This document shows positions 1 to 6,479 of a DNA stretch of 6,932 bases, in pieces. The DNA comes from Myxococcales bacterium (lineage in GTDB: Bacteria > Myxococcota_A > Bradymonadia > UBA7976 > UBA1532). Below the pieces are notes generated by a model that saw only the letters and a program-made list of their open reading frames with translations, did not search any database and was not told where the DNA came from. How positions within the stretch are numbered: the stretch's first letter is position 1; the number at the start of each line of letters is the position of its first letter. The position numbers and the translations under genes were made by a program. The DNA is taken from assembly GCA_020633555.1 (NCBI GenBank), contig JACKDL010000064.1:1-6932 (forward strand), in the 5' to 3' direction.

Positions 1-630
1 GCGGTGGCGCCGGGCCGAGTAGTCCCAGCCCATGGGGCGCCGCCCGTCGGGCTCCTTGCAGGTGATCATGGCCGAGCGGCTGTAGCTGGTGCCCTCGCGG
101 GCGCCCTCGAAGCCGTTGGTGTGCACCCGCGCGCTCTGGCCGAAGTTGTCGCTGACGCTGGTGGCCACGCTGACGATGGGCAGGTGACTGCCCAGCTCGC
201 GCACCCGCGCCTCGAGCGCCTGCGCCTCTTCGCGGCGGGTCTCGGGGGCCAGGGCGCTGTGGTGGGGATCGCACTGGTCCAGATCCACCTGGGCCCGGCC
301 GGCGTAGCGGGCGGGATCGGTGAGCCGGCGGTGCTCGTCGGGCTCCAGCAGGCGGGTGTTGGCCACCGCCTCGGCGAAGAACGCCTCCAGGGCCTCGGGG
401 CGCAGATCGTTGGTGCTCGACGCGCTGTAGCGGCCGTCCACGTACACCTCGACCCCCAGCGAGCGCTGGGTGCGCTCCTGCACCCGCTCGAGCTGGCCGT
501 CGCGCCACTCCAGATCCACCCCGCGGGACCGGCTCACGCCCACCTCGGCGTGATCGGCGCCGGCAGCCAGCACGGCCTTCGCGGCCTGGTGGGCCTGCGC
601 CAGCAGCTCGTCCAGTTGGGCCTGACTCAC
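1..630 (-). CDS. tldE: TldE/PmbA, metalloprotease partner subunit (N-terminal part)
   Basis: This is the first 210 codons of the TldE (PmbA) subunit; the frame stays open to the window edge and the C-terminal half lies outside. TldE pairs with TldD in a cytoplasmic heterodimer that in E. coli matures microcin B17 and degrades the CcdA antitoxin. TldE itself lacks the zinc site. The visible protein shows the shared N-terminal fold: a helical start (SQAQLDELLAQAHQAA), then GADHAEVGVSRSRGVDLEWR, the block LERVQERTQRSLGVEVYV, and GRYSASSTNDLRPEAL. The start is a GTG at 628-630 overlapping the tldD stop as GTGA, so translation is coupled; a weak GGTGA lies 4 bases upstream. Adjacency to a clear tldD and the matching N-terminal pattern make the assignment firm. 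The absence of the HExxH motif cannot be checked because that region is missing. Confidence 0.88.
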   Translation of the reverse strand, partial: MSQAQLDELLAQAHQAAKAVLAAGADHAEVGVSRSRGVDLEWRDGQLERVQERTQRSLGVEVYVDGRYSASSTNDLRPEALEAFFAEAVANTRLLEPDEHRRLTDPARYAGRAQVDLDQCDPHHSALAPETRREEAQALEARVRELGSHLPIVSVATSVSDNFGQSARVHTNGFEGAREGTSYSRSAMITCKEPDGRRPMGWDYSARRHR

Positions 631-2132
631 GGGTTCACCCCCCCGACGGTGATCTCGCTGACGCGCACGGTGGGCATGCCCAGCGACACGGGCACGGACT
701 GGCCGTCCTTGCCGCAGGTCCAGCCGCCATCGTCGAACTTGAAGTCGTGGCCCACCATGTCGGTGCGCTCCAGGCACTCGGGGCCGTTCCCGATGATGTT
801 GGTGTCCTTGATGGGCCGGGTGAGCTTCCCGTCCTCAATCAGGTAGCCCGTCTTGATGTAGAAGGTGAAGTCGCCGGCGCCGATCATCACCTGCCCGTTG
901 GTGAAGGTCTCGGCGTAGACCCCGCGCTTGACCGACTTGATGATCTCGGCGGGGTCGTGGGGCCCGGGCAGCATGTAGGTGTTGCGCATGCGGGGCAGGG
1001 GCGGGCTGCGGAAGCTCTCGCGGCGGCCGTTGCCCGTGGGTTCCACGCCGTAGTGCTTCGCGCTGATGCGGTCGTGCATGTAGGTGCGCAGCACGCCCTG
1101 CTCCACCAGGGTGGTGCGCTGGCCCAGGTTGCCCTCGTCGTCCACGTTGATGCTGCCGCGCTGGCTGGGCTGGGTGCCGTCGTCGACGATGGTCACGTCC
1201 TTCGGTGCGATGACCTTGCCCAGCTTGTCGGCGTAGACCGAGATGCCCTTGCGGTTGAAGTCGGCCTCCATGCCGTGGCCGATGGCCTCGTGCAGCAGGA
1301 TGCCCGCCGAGCCGGCGGCGAGCACCACGGGCATGGCGCCCGCGGGGGCCGGACCGGCCTCGAACAGGAAGGTGGTGCGGGCCACCGCCTCGCGGGCCAC
1401 CTTCTCGATGCGGGCGTCGTCGAAGAACTCGAAGCCCTCGCGGCCCGCCAGGTTCATGCCGTTGGACTCGCGGCGGCCGCCGTCCTCGGCGGTGCAGCTC
1501 ACGTGCACCCGCGCCATGGGCTGCCGGTCGAAGCTCATGCGGCCGTCCGAGTCCACCACGAGCACCGCGCCGTCGCCGTCGGCGAAGCCCACCTGCACCT
1601 TCTGGATGCGGGCGTCGCCGGCGAAGGTCAGCTCGTTCAGGCGGGTGAGGATGGGCATCTTCTTCTCGATGCCCACGCTGGCCCACGGCACCTTCACCGC
1701 GTAGCGGTCGGGGGTGGGGCGCACGTGGAAGGCCTGGGGCGCCTCGCGGCTGGGGCCGTCGGCCACCAGGGCCGCGGTGCCGGCGGCGTCGCACACCGCC
1801 TGCCGCGTCAGCTCCTCGGTGTAGGCGTAGCCCGTCTGGTCACCCTTGATGACCCGCACGCCCACGCCCAGCGACACCGAGCTGTAGGCCCGGTTCACCG
1901 CCCCGTCCTCCAGGCCCACGTGGTGGCCGATGCGGTGCTGGAAGAACAGCTCGGCCCAGTCGGCCCCGCGGCTGAGCGCCTTGTCGAAGGCGGCCCGAAG
2001 GAGCGGCTCGTCCACGCCGAAGCGGCGGAAGTACGCCAGCCCGTCGCCGTGGGTCCGCAAGGTCTCTTGCCCGGCGGCCGCCCCCGCGAAGGGGCTCATG
2101 CTCACCGAGACGCCATCACCGTTGCCTGCCAT
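627..2132 (-). CDS. tldD: TldD, zinc metalloprotease catalytic subunit
   Basis: TldD is the catalytic subunit of the TldD/TldE heterodimeric zinc protease, which cleaves unfolded peptides threaded into its cavity. From the 2132 start the protein has 501 residues; E. coli TldD has 481. The zinc motif HEAIGH is at residues 281-286 (ligands His281 and His286, catalytic Glu282). A Cys in GGWTCGKDGQ at about residue 473 lies about 28 residues from the end, matching the third ligand, Cys454 of E. coli TldD. Other conserved blocks are ADFNRKGISVYADKLG, NVDDEGN, YMHDRISA, GNGRRESFRSPPLPRM and FTFYIKTGYLIEDGK. I chose the ATG at 2132 because GGGAGAGG sits 7 bases upstream (2140-2147). An in-frame ATG at 2153 would add seven residues but has no ribosome binding site. 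The stop overlaps the tldE GTG by 4 bases. All key residues are present, so the enzyme should be active. Confidence 0.96.
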   Translation of the reverse strand: MAGNGDGVSVSMSPFAGAAAGQETLRTHGDGLAYFRRFGVDEPLLRAAFDKALSRGADWAELFFQHRIGHHVGLEDGAVNRAYSSVSLGVGVRVIKGDQTGYAYTEELTRQAVCDAAGTAALVADGPSREAPQAFHVRPTPDRYAVKVPWASVGIEKKMPILTRLNELTFAGDARIQKVQVGFADGDGAVLVVDSDGRMSFDRQPMARVHVSCTAEDGGRRESNGMNLAGREGFEFFDDARIEKVAREAVARTTFLFEAGPAPAGAMPVVLAAGSAGILLHEAIGHGMEADFNRKGISVYADKLGKVIAPKDVTIVDDGTQPSQRGSINVDDEGNLGQRTTLVEQGVLRTYMHDRISAKHYGVEPTGNGRRESFRSPPLPRMRNTYMLPGPHDPAEIIKSVKRGVYAETFTNGQVMIGAGDFTFYIKTGYLIEDGKLTRPIKDTNIIGNGPECLERTDMVGHDFKFDDGGWTCGKDGQSVPVSLGMPTVRVSEITVGGVNP

Positions 2133-2139
2133 GGGCCTG

Positions 2140-2147
2140 CCTCTCCC
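2140..2147 (-). promoter_or_regulatory. Ribosome binding site of tldD
   Basis: GGGAGAGG on the minus strand, 7 bases before the ATG at 2132. It lies inside the longer reading frame that begins at 2153, so it argues for the shorter 501-residue TldD. Confidence 0.6.
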
Positions 2148-2195
2148 GTTCATGTCGCGCCGTGTTTGCCGCGCTGTGCTGCTGGCCGCGCCGGA

Positions 2196-2636
2196 TCAGC
2201 AGCCGTTCGCCGCCAGCATCGCCCCGATGCGAGGCATGGCGGCCTCGACGTGCTTCTTCCCCTGCGGCCGCAGCTTCTTGTAGGCCTTCACCAGGGTGCC
2301 GTGCTTGCTCGACTCGGCGCGCTGATCGGTGATGCCGAGCAGGGCCTCGGCGATGCGGTCGCCGTTGCGGGTGCAGTAGCTGGCGATGTCGCCGCTGCCG
2401 GCGGCGGTGAACTCGGCGTAGATGGGCTCGAGCTGGGTCACGAAGTCGGGCAGCAGGTGGTGCACGGCGTCGGGCACGATGTCGCGCTTGAAGGCGGTGA
2501 TCATCTTGAAGGCGGCTTTCACGGCCAGGCCGGTGGCCCCGCGCTTGCTGGCCACCTCGTCCTCGATGACCCGCACACAGTCCGCCTCGACCTTGGTGCG
2601 GCTGTCGCCCAGCAGCTTGTCGCTCAACGCGCCCAC
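2196..2636 (-). CDS. Conserved hypothetical 146-aa protein (DUF6918-like)
   Basis: A 146-residue cytoplasmic protein with no signal peptide or membrane segment. From memory its layout (LSDKLLG, then VEADCVRVIEDEVASKRG, GLAVKAAFKMITAFK, IVPDAVHHLLPDF, EALLGITDQRAE, KKLRPQGKKHVEAAMPRIG) resembles a small uncharacterised family common in actinobacteria, which I believe is DUF6918. I am not certain of the number and could not search. It looks all-helical, with a Lys-rich C-terminal third. The start is the GTG at 2634-2636: AGGAGGG (2641-2647) lies 4 bases upstream and the family-like sequence begins there. The frame stays open to 2990, but that extension is Pro/Arg/Ser-rich and runs through the neighbouring 88-codon gene in another frame, so it is not coding. 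It precedes tldD by 63 bases with no clear terminator, so the genes may be cotranscribed. Function unknown. Confidence 0.8.
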   Translation of the reverse strand: MGALSDKLLGDSRTKVEADCVRVIEDEVASKRGATGLAVKAAFKMITAFKRDIVPDAVHHLLPDFVTQLEPIYAEFTAAGSGDIASYCTRNGDRIAEALLGITDQRAESSKHGTLVKAYKKLRPQGKKHVEAAMPRIGAMLAANGC

Positions 2637-2769
2637 GGCGCCCTCCTCGCGCGCACGGCGCGCAGTCCAGTTGGGGAATGACCGCAGGGATTGTGCGCGG
2701 GATGGGCGCGCGGGGGAAGGGGGCGGGCGGGCGAGGCCGTGGGGGCCCCGCCGCTGGGGCTGGGCCGGC
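2637..2769 (-). other. Intergenic region with leader hairpin and possible terminator stem
   Basis: This 133-base gap separates the 88-codon and 146-codon genes. Next to the 88-codon stop, a 5-bp GC stem (2745-2749 with 2756-2760, 6-base loop) could help end transcription, but no T-run follows. Nearer the downstream gene, CACAAT (2690-2695) could be a -10 element, but I see no matching -35. Just before the ribosome binding site, GCGCGC is repeated at 2649-2654 and 2658-2663 with a 3-base spacer, giving a potential 6-bp hairpin. In DNA this GC-rich each of these is weak, and only the ribosome binding site at 2641-2647 is convincing. Confidence 0.3.
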
Positions 2770-3036
2770 CTAGAGGCGGCGGCCCTTGCGGGTCTCGAGC
2801 ACGTAGTCGAACAGGCTGCCCTCGCGGAACTGCATCCGCAGCCGCTCGTCGCTGCGCACCAGGAACGCCGTGCGCTCGTTGCCGTCGGTGGAGGCCTTGG
2901 CGAAGCCCACCGCGTCGGCGCGCTCGCCGAACTCCTGGGTCTCACCGGCCACCTCGACGCTGAACGAGTAGTTGGGCTCCTCGTAGTCATCGAAGTCGTC
3001 GAACTGGGCGTCCTCGTTCTGCTCGAAATCGTTCAT
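2770..3036 (-). CDS. Small acidic orphan protein, 88 aa
   Basis: I do not recognise this 88-residue protein. The first 20 residues are strongly acidic (11 Asp/Glu, several Phe and Tyr) and look disordered. Residues from about 22 to 80 alternate in a way that suggests a small beta-rich domain (YSFSVEVAG, then GFAKAST, RTAFLVRSDERLRMQFR, LFDYVLE). The tail is basic (RKGRRL). There is no signal peptide, membrane segment or cysteine. The ATG at 3034-3036 is preceded by GAGGA (3040-3044), and third-position GC is high, which supports a real gene. It lies 83 bases after the kinase stop and has a plausible promoter of its own, so it need not be cotranscribed with the kinase. A link to the kinase, for example as substrate or partner, would be speculation from position alone. 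Confidence 0.75.
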   Translation of the reverse strand: MNDFEQNEDAQFDDFDDYEEPNYSFSVEVAGETQEFGERADAVGFAKASTDGNERTAFLVRSDERLRMQFREGSLFDYVLETRKGRRL

Positions 3037-3094
3037 GGGTCCTCACGCTCTTGGTGGCGCGCCAGCCTCAGACGGGCCGGCTCGCGGGGCGCGG

Positions 3095-3123
3095 ACCTTA
3101 GCACAGCCGTGGTTTGGGTTCAA
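3095..3123 (-). promoter_or_regulatory. Candidate sigma70-type promoter for the 88-aa gene
   Basis: On the minus strand TTGAAC (3118-3123) is followed after exactly 17 bases by TAAGGT (3095-3100). TGC immediately before that hexamer gives an extended -10 context. Transcription would start near 3088, about 50 bases before the ATG. The -35 hexamer overlaps the TGA of the kinase gene (3120-3122). This short AT-richer stretch stands out in an otherwise GC-saturated region. The -10 matches the consensus at only three positions, so the call is moderate. Confidence 0.45.
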
Positions 3124-5012
3124 AATGTGGGGCGGGCGCGGCGCTGTCGATCCCGGGCCTCTTCGCCGGACCAGATGAGGGCGCCGCCGAAGGCCGCCAC
3201 GCCGCCGCAGAGCCCCGCCCACTCGAACGCGTACTGGGGCCACAGGCCGGCGCACACCGACAGCGCAGCCGTCACCGCGGCCACCCGCCAGAGCTGCGGC
3301 TGCTCCCACAGGGCCATGAGCGCGGCGAACAGCAGGTACAGGGCGGTGGAGGCCGCCACCACCGCGTGGACCGTGAGGCCCATGGACCATCCGCCGAACC
3401 ACAGGAAGCCCGTGACGCCCAGGGCCGTGCCCACCACGGCCACGGCCCGCCGGTTGAACGGGGTGTCGGCCAGGTGCCGGCGCGACAGGTGGCGGCCGAT
3501 CAGCCAGAGGCCGAAGGCGGCCGCCGACAGCCCGCCCAGGATGGGGTAGGTGACGGGGGTGACGTGGCGGTCCACCAGCCCGCAGGCCACGTTCCACAGC
3601 ACCCAGATGGCGCCGATGAGCCACAGCCAGTACACCCGCGCCTGGCGGCTGGTGGCGCGGTCGGTGGCCAGCCGCAGGCGCTCGGCCTCGGCCTCGCGGG
3701 CCTGCCGGGCCGCCTTGGCCTTCTTCACGCGCACCACCAGATCGATGGGCGGATCGGTGAGCCGGGCGAGGTGGGCCTCGGCGGCCTCGGGGGCGTCGGC
3801 CTCGAGATCGCGGCCCACCTGCCAGAGCACCAGCGCGTGGCGTCCCTCGTGGGCGGCGGCCGACTCGGGCCACACCTGCAGGGCCTGCTCGAAGGCGAAG
3901 GCGCACTCGGCGCCCAGCCGCTCGATGGCCACCGGGTGCTGGGGCGTGGCCGCGCGCAGGGCCTGCAGCCGCTGCCAGCCCTCGTCGGCCAGCCGCTCGG
4001 CCTCGTGGTGCTGCAGGTGGTCGCGCAGGGCCTGGGCGAAGGCGCCCGCGTTCGGGTAGCGGGCGGTGGGCTCGGGATCCAGCGCCCGCGCGCAGATGGC
4101 CCGCAGGCCCGCCGGCAGGCCGCTGAGGTCGGGCACCACGCCCCGGCTGGCCATCAGCGCCGTCTTCAAGGGCGAGCCCAGCCGCGGCCGCTGCCCCGTC
4201 ACCAGCTCATAGAGGATGCCGCCGAGCTGGTAGACGTCGGTGGCGGGCCCCAGCGTGTCGGGCTCGGAGTGCACCTGCTCGGGGGCCATGTACACGGGCG
4301 TGCCCACCAGGCCGCGCAGGTCGTTGACCCGCGGCAGCCAGGGTGGGGCGTCGCCGCGGAAGGTGCCCGCCAGCCCCCAGTCCACCAGGTAGACCTCGCC
4401 GTAGCGGCCCAACATGACGTTGGCGGGCTTGAGATCCAGGTGCACCACCCCGCGGTCGTGGGCGAACCGCACCGCCTGGCAGACCTCGAGCAGCACGTCC
4501 AGGTGCCAGCGCACGGGATCCTCGGGGGGCAGCCCGCCGGTGGCCCGGGTGGGGTCGGCGAGGGCCTCGGCCCAGGGCACGCCCTCGATGAGCTTCATCA
4601 CCATCAGCGGCGCCTGGGCATCGCCCGCCAGATCGTGCACGGGCAGGATGTTCGGGTGCTCCAGGTAGCCGGCCACCCAGGCCTCGCGGAGGAGCTGCGA
4701 GACCCCGTCGTCGCTGGCGTCGTGCAGGCGCTTGACGGCCACCGGGCGCCGCAGCGTGGGCTGGAAGCCCTGCAGCACCTCCCCCATGCCCCCGGTGCCC
4801 AGCACTTCGCCCAGCTCCACCGGGCTGCCGTCCTGCCGGGCGGCGAGCGCCTTGCGCCCGGCCCGCAGGCTCGCCAGGAGCTGCGCGTTGTTGCGCCCCA
4901 GCGTGTCGCCGGCGTCCACCGCCGCGCGTACGGTCTCGGCCAGCCAGGCCTCGTCGGTGCGAAGCTGCGGCAGGCTGATGGGCGCGCCCGCCTGCCTCTG
5001 ATCGTCGTGCAT
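3120..5012 (-). CDS. Membrane-anchored Ser/Thr protein kinase
   Basis: A 630-residue eukaryotic-like (Hanks-type) Ser/Thr kinase that phosphorylates proteins with ATP. After a helical N-terminal stretch of about 65 residues, the kinase domain shows the glycine loop GTGGMG (72-77), VAVK with Lys94, Glu110 in helix C, catalytic HLDLKPAN (191-198, Asp193), the metal-binding loop DWG (211-213) in place of DFG, GTPVYMAPEQ with APE at 243-245, and Asp259 in the F-helix motif TDVYQLGG. The catalytic loop has Leu where RD kinases have Arg. Residues 340-430 look TPR-like and helical; 430-455 is a charged, coiled-coil-like stretch. Six hydrophobic segments follow (about 461-480, 489-506, 522-540, 545-568, 574-592, 596-614), with a basic C-terminal tail, so both ends should be cytoplasmic. 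I chose the ATG at 5012 because AGGG lies 5 bases upstream; an in-frame ATG at 5027 is possible. All catalytic residues are present. The signal and substrates are unknown. Confidence 0.93.
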   Translation of the reverse strand: MHDDQRQAGAPISLPQLRTDEAWLAETVRAAVDAGDTLGRNNAQLLASLRAGRKALAARQDGSPVELGEVLGTGGMGEVLQGFQPTLRRPVAVKRLHDASDDGVSQLLREAWVAGYLEHPNILPVHDLAGDAQAPLMVMKLIEGVPWAEALADPTRATGGLPPEDPVRWHLDVLLEVCQAVRFAHDRGVVHLDLKPANVMLGRYGEVYLVDWGLAGTFRGDAPPWLPRVNDLRGLVGTPVYMAPEQVHSEPDTLGPATDVYQLGGILYELVTGQRPRLGSPLKTALMASRGVVPDLSGLPAGLRAICARALDPEPTARYPNAGAFAQALRDHLQHHEAERLADEGWQRLQALRAATPQHPVAIERLGAECAFAFEQALQVWPESAAAHEGRHALVLWQVGRDLEADAPEAAEAHLARLTDPPIDLVVRVKKAKAARQAREAEAERLRLATDRATSRQARVYWLWLIGAIWVLWNVACGLVDRHVTPVTYPILGGLSAAAFGLWLIGRHLSRRHLADTPFNRRAVAVVGTALGVTGFLWFGGWSMGLTVHAVVAASTALYLLFAALMALWEQPQLWRVAAVTAALSVCAGLWPQYAFEWAGLCGGVAAFGGALIWSGEEARDRQRRARPTF

Positions 5013-5091
5013 GCTCACCCTGCCCATGGTTCGCCGCGGGACGGGGTCGGGGCCAGCCTTTTGCGCGGGGCGGCCGCTTTGTTTGTGGGGC
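5013..5091 (-). other. Short intergenic region upstream of the kinase
   Basis: Between the stop of the His-tailed protein and the kinase start there is a run containing ACAAACAAAG and then GCGCAAAAGG. No -35/-10 pair with proper spacing is visible and no stem followed by a T-run, so I cannot tell whether the kinase has its own promoter or reads through from the export module. Confidence 0.25.
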
Positions 5092-5673
5092 TCAGTGGCG
5101 GTGCGCGCCCGCGCCGTGGCGGTGCGCGTGGGCCGGCGCCGCGGTGGGCGCCGGGCTGGTGAAGAAGCGCCGCTGCGGTTGGGCTGCGGTCAGGGTCTGC
5201 ACCTCGCGCCGCGTCACCCGCCCGCCTGCGGTGAGGGTGACCTCGAGCTTCAGCGCATCGGCGGGGGCCGCGCCCCACAGGGTGGAGCGCACGGTCAGCG
5301 GCCCGGGCGCAGCCGGCAGGTGGGCCACCACCAAGGCCGTCAGGGCGCGGTCGTGATCGTGGGCCGGGCCCTGACCCTGCGGGCGGTCGAGCAGGATCCG
5401 GCCCAGCCGCGCCGGCTGCCCGGCCACGGTCAGGCTCAGGCCGGCGCGCACGGCGGCCTCGAGCGCCGCGCGGTGGGTGGCCAGCTCGGCGGGCGTCAGG
5501 CGCCCATCGGCCGCCGCGTCCCCGGCGGCGCCCGCCAGCGACGACACGGGCAGCGCCAGCACCACATAGGCCTTGTGCCCCACGACGTTGACCGTGCCGT
5601 GGCCCACGGGCATCAGGTGGGCGGCGGCCGAGGACGCCCAGAGGCAGGCGGCGGCCAGGAGCAGCCGGGCCAT
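5092..5673 (-). CDS. Secreted protein with His-rich tail, HupE-N-like
   Basis: A 193-residue exported protein. A Sec-type signal (MARLLLAAACLWASSAAA) is probably cleaved after Ala18, leaving a mature protein that begins with His19 (HLMPVGHGTVNVVG). The following layout, with AYVVLALPVSSL, an Asp/Gly turn, then TPAELATHRAALEA, resembles from memory the periplasmic N-terminal region of some HupE/UreJ-family proteins. The HupE membrane domain is absent. Residues 52-63 look like a degenerate EF-hand loop (Asp at 1 and 5, Gly at 6, Leu at 8, Glu at 12, but Ala at 3). GPAHDHDRA (102-110) and the tail HAHRHGAGAHRH (182-193) could bind metal. The ATG overlaps the YHYH stop by one base (TGATG) and lacks its own ribosome binding site, so translation is coupled. 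A role in periplasmic metal handling with the YHYH protein is inference; no enzymatic function is visible. Confidence 0.82.
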   Translation of the reverse strand: MARLLLAAACLWASSAAAHLMPVGHGTVNVVGHKAYVVLALPVSSLAGAAGDAAADGRLTPAELATHRAALEAAVRAGLSLTVAGQPARLGRILLDRPQGQGPAHDHDRALTALVVAHLPAAPGPLTVRSTLWGAAPADALKLEVTLTAGGRVTRREVQTLTAAQPQRRFFTSPAPTAAPAHAHRHGAGAHRH

Positions 5674-6479
5674 CACGGGCGCATCGCGCCGGCGGGGGCC
5701 ACGCCCCGCACGCAGCGCATCACCGTCGGGTAGGTGCCGGTGATGTGGTAGTGGTAGATGCCCCCGGGGAACTCGGGCGTCACCCCGAAGCGGCCGTTGC
5801 AGGCGTCCAGATCCCCCAGCCCCTCTTCGTACTCCCAGTCCTCTTCGAAGTGGCCCAGGGGGAAGTCCTCCACCGCGGGCCGATCGGCGGGCACGTCCGC
5901 CCGGGTCCGGTAGCTGCTGCGCATCTGCACCACCGGCGAGCCCGCGTCGGCGGGATCCTGGTGGCCGTAGCGCGAATACATCGGGAAGCCGTCGGCGGCC
6001 CAGCCCACCAGGGTCATCGAGGCCTCGAAGTCGGGGTTGAGCTGCGCCACCAGGCCCACCGGATCGCCGTGGTAGTGGTACTGCCCGTTGGGCTGCACGT
6101 GGGCGTCGTTCTCGTCCACCCCGAAGCTGAAGCGCCACGGGCTGGTCTCGCCCGGGGTGGCCACCATGTGCCACGGGTCGCGCCCCATGGCGTAGTCGCA
6201 GTCGCGGTCGCTGGCGGCGTCGTCGGGGCAGGTGCCCGCGGTCATCGGATCGAACTTCACGCCGTTGAGGGCGTAGCCGGGCTCGCGGATGACCGAGGCC
6301 GTCGGCTGCAGCTCGGGCGTGAGGGTGAAGGTCTCGGCCACGTTCTGGGCGCTCACCCGCGTGGCGAACTCGCCGCCGGTGACGGCGTGGTTGGGCACCC
6401 CGTTGGCGCTCAGGGTGCGCTCGGTGTCGGTGCAGGCCCAGGCGAAGCGGAAGGGCAGGGTCTCATCCACTGGCGTCAA
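5673..6479 (-). CDS. YHYH-domain protein, probable C-terminal part of a frameshifted lipoprotein
   Basis: This frame encodes a YHYH-domain protein (a family named for its motif; function unknown, members usually exported). Numbering from the TTG at 6479, it gives 268 residues. NGVPNHAVTGGEF lies at 26-38, EPGYALNGVKFDP at 66-78, AHVQPNGQYHYHG at 126-138, GWAADGFPMYSRYGH at 159-173, and GIYHYHITGTYPTVMRC at 240-256. Both YHYH motifs are intact, with Cys at 16, 84, 94, 227 and 256. The only start available is a TTG at 6477-6479, overlapping the previous frame's stop as TTGA, and the product would lack a signal peptide. The preceding frame supplies a lipoprotein signal and linker, and the high third-position GC passes from that frame to this one near 6488. 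I therefore think this is the bulk of one gene of about 366 codons, broken by one missing base; TTG reinitiation is the alternative. The stop overlaps the next gene. Confidence 0.85.
   Translation of the reverse strand: MTPVDETLPFRFAWACTDTERTLSANGVPNHAVTGGEFATRVSAQNVAETFTLTPELQPTASVIREPGYALNGVKFDPMTAGTCPDDAASDRDCDYAMGRDPWHMVATPGETSPWRFSFGVDENDAHVQPNGQYHYHGDPVGLVAQLNPDFEASMTLVGWAADGFPMYSRYGHQDPADAGSPVVQMRSSYRTRADVPADRPAVEDFPLGHFEEDWEYEEGLGDLDACNGRFGVTPEFPGGIYHYHITGTYPTVMRCVRGVAPAGAMRP

Noticed and set aside
4..846. A 280-codon plus-strand frame at the window start
   Set aside because: It is antisense to tldE and the end of tldD, both clearly recognisable, and shows no domain.
747..2681. A 644-codon open frame on the plus strand
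   Set aside because: It runs antisense to tldD and the 146-aa gene and its product is a low-complexity Gly/Ala/Val/His/Leu string with no recognisable domain. It is a shadow of the strong third-position GC of the minus-strand genes.
2637..2990. Upstream extension of the 146-aa protein to 264 residues
   Set aside because: The extra residues are Pro/Arg/Ser-rich, overlap the 88-aa gene in another frame, and lie upstream of a good ribosome binding site at 2641-2647.
4325..4340. A 16-base match between 4325-4340 (in the kinase gene) and 6820-6835
   Set aside because: At this GC content a 16-base repeat within 7 kb is not strongly unexpected; the kinase copy is ordinary coding sequence and the other only partly overlaps the inverted repeat.
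3114..5162. A 682-codon open frame on the plus strand
   Set aside because: It is antisense to a kinase with intact catalytic motifs, has repetitive Gly/Gln/His/Arg composition and no family resemblance.
5626..5673. The secreted His-tailed protein read as a lipoprotein with Cys10 as lipidation site
   Set aside because: The residue at -3 is Ala rather than Leu, Val or Ile and the signal before Cys10 would be too short; the AAA-His junction at residues 16-19 is a better signal peptidase I site.
5674..6174. Upstream extension of the secreted His-tailed protein to 360 residues
   Set aside because: The extension is antisense-like low-complexity sequence lying within the YHYH gene in another frame, and it would bury the evident signal peptide at 5673.
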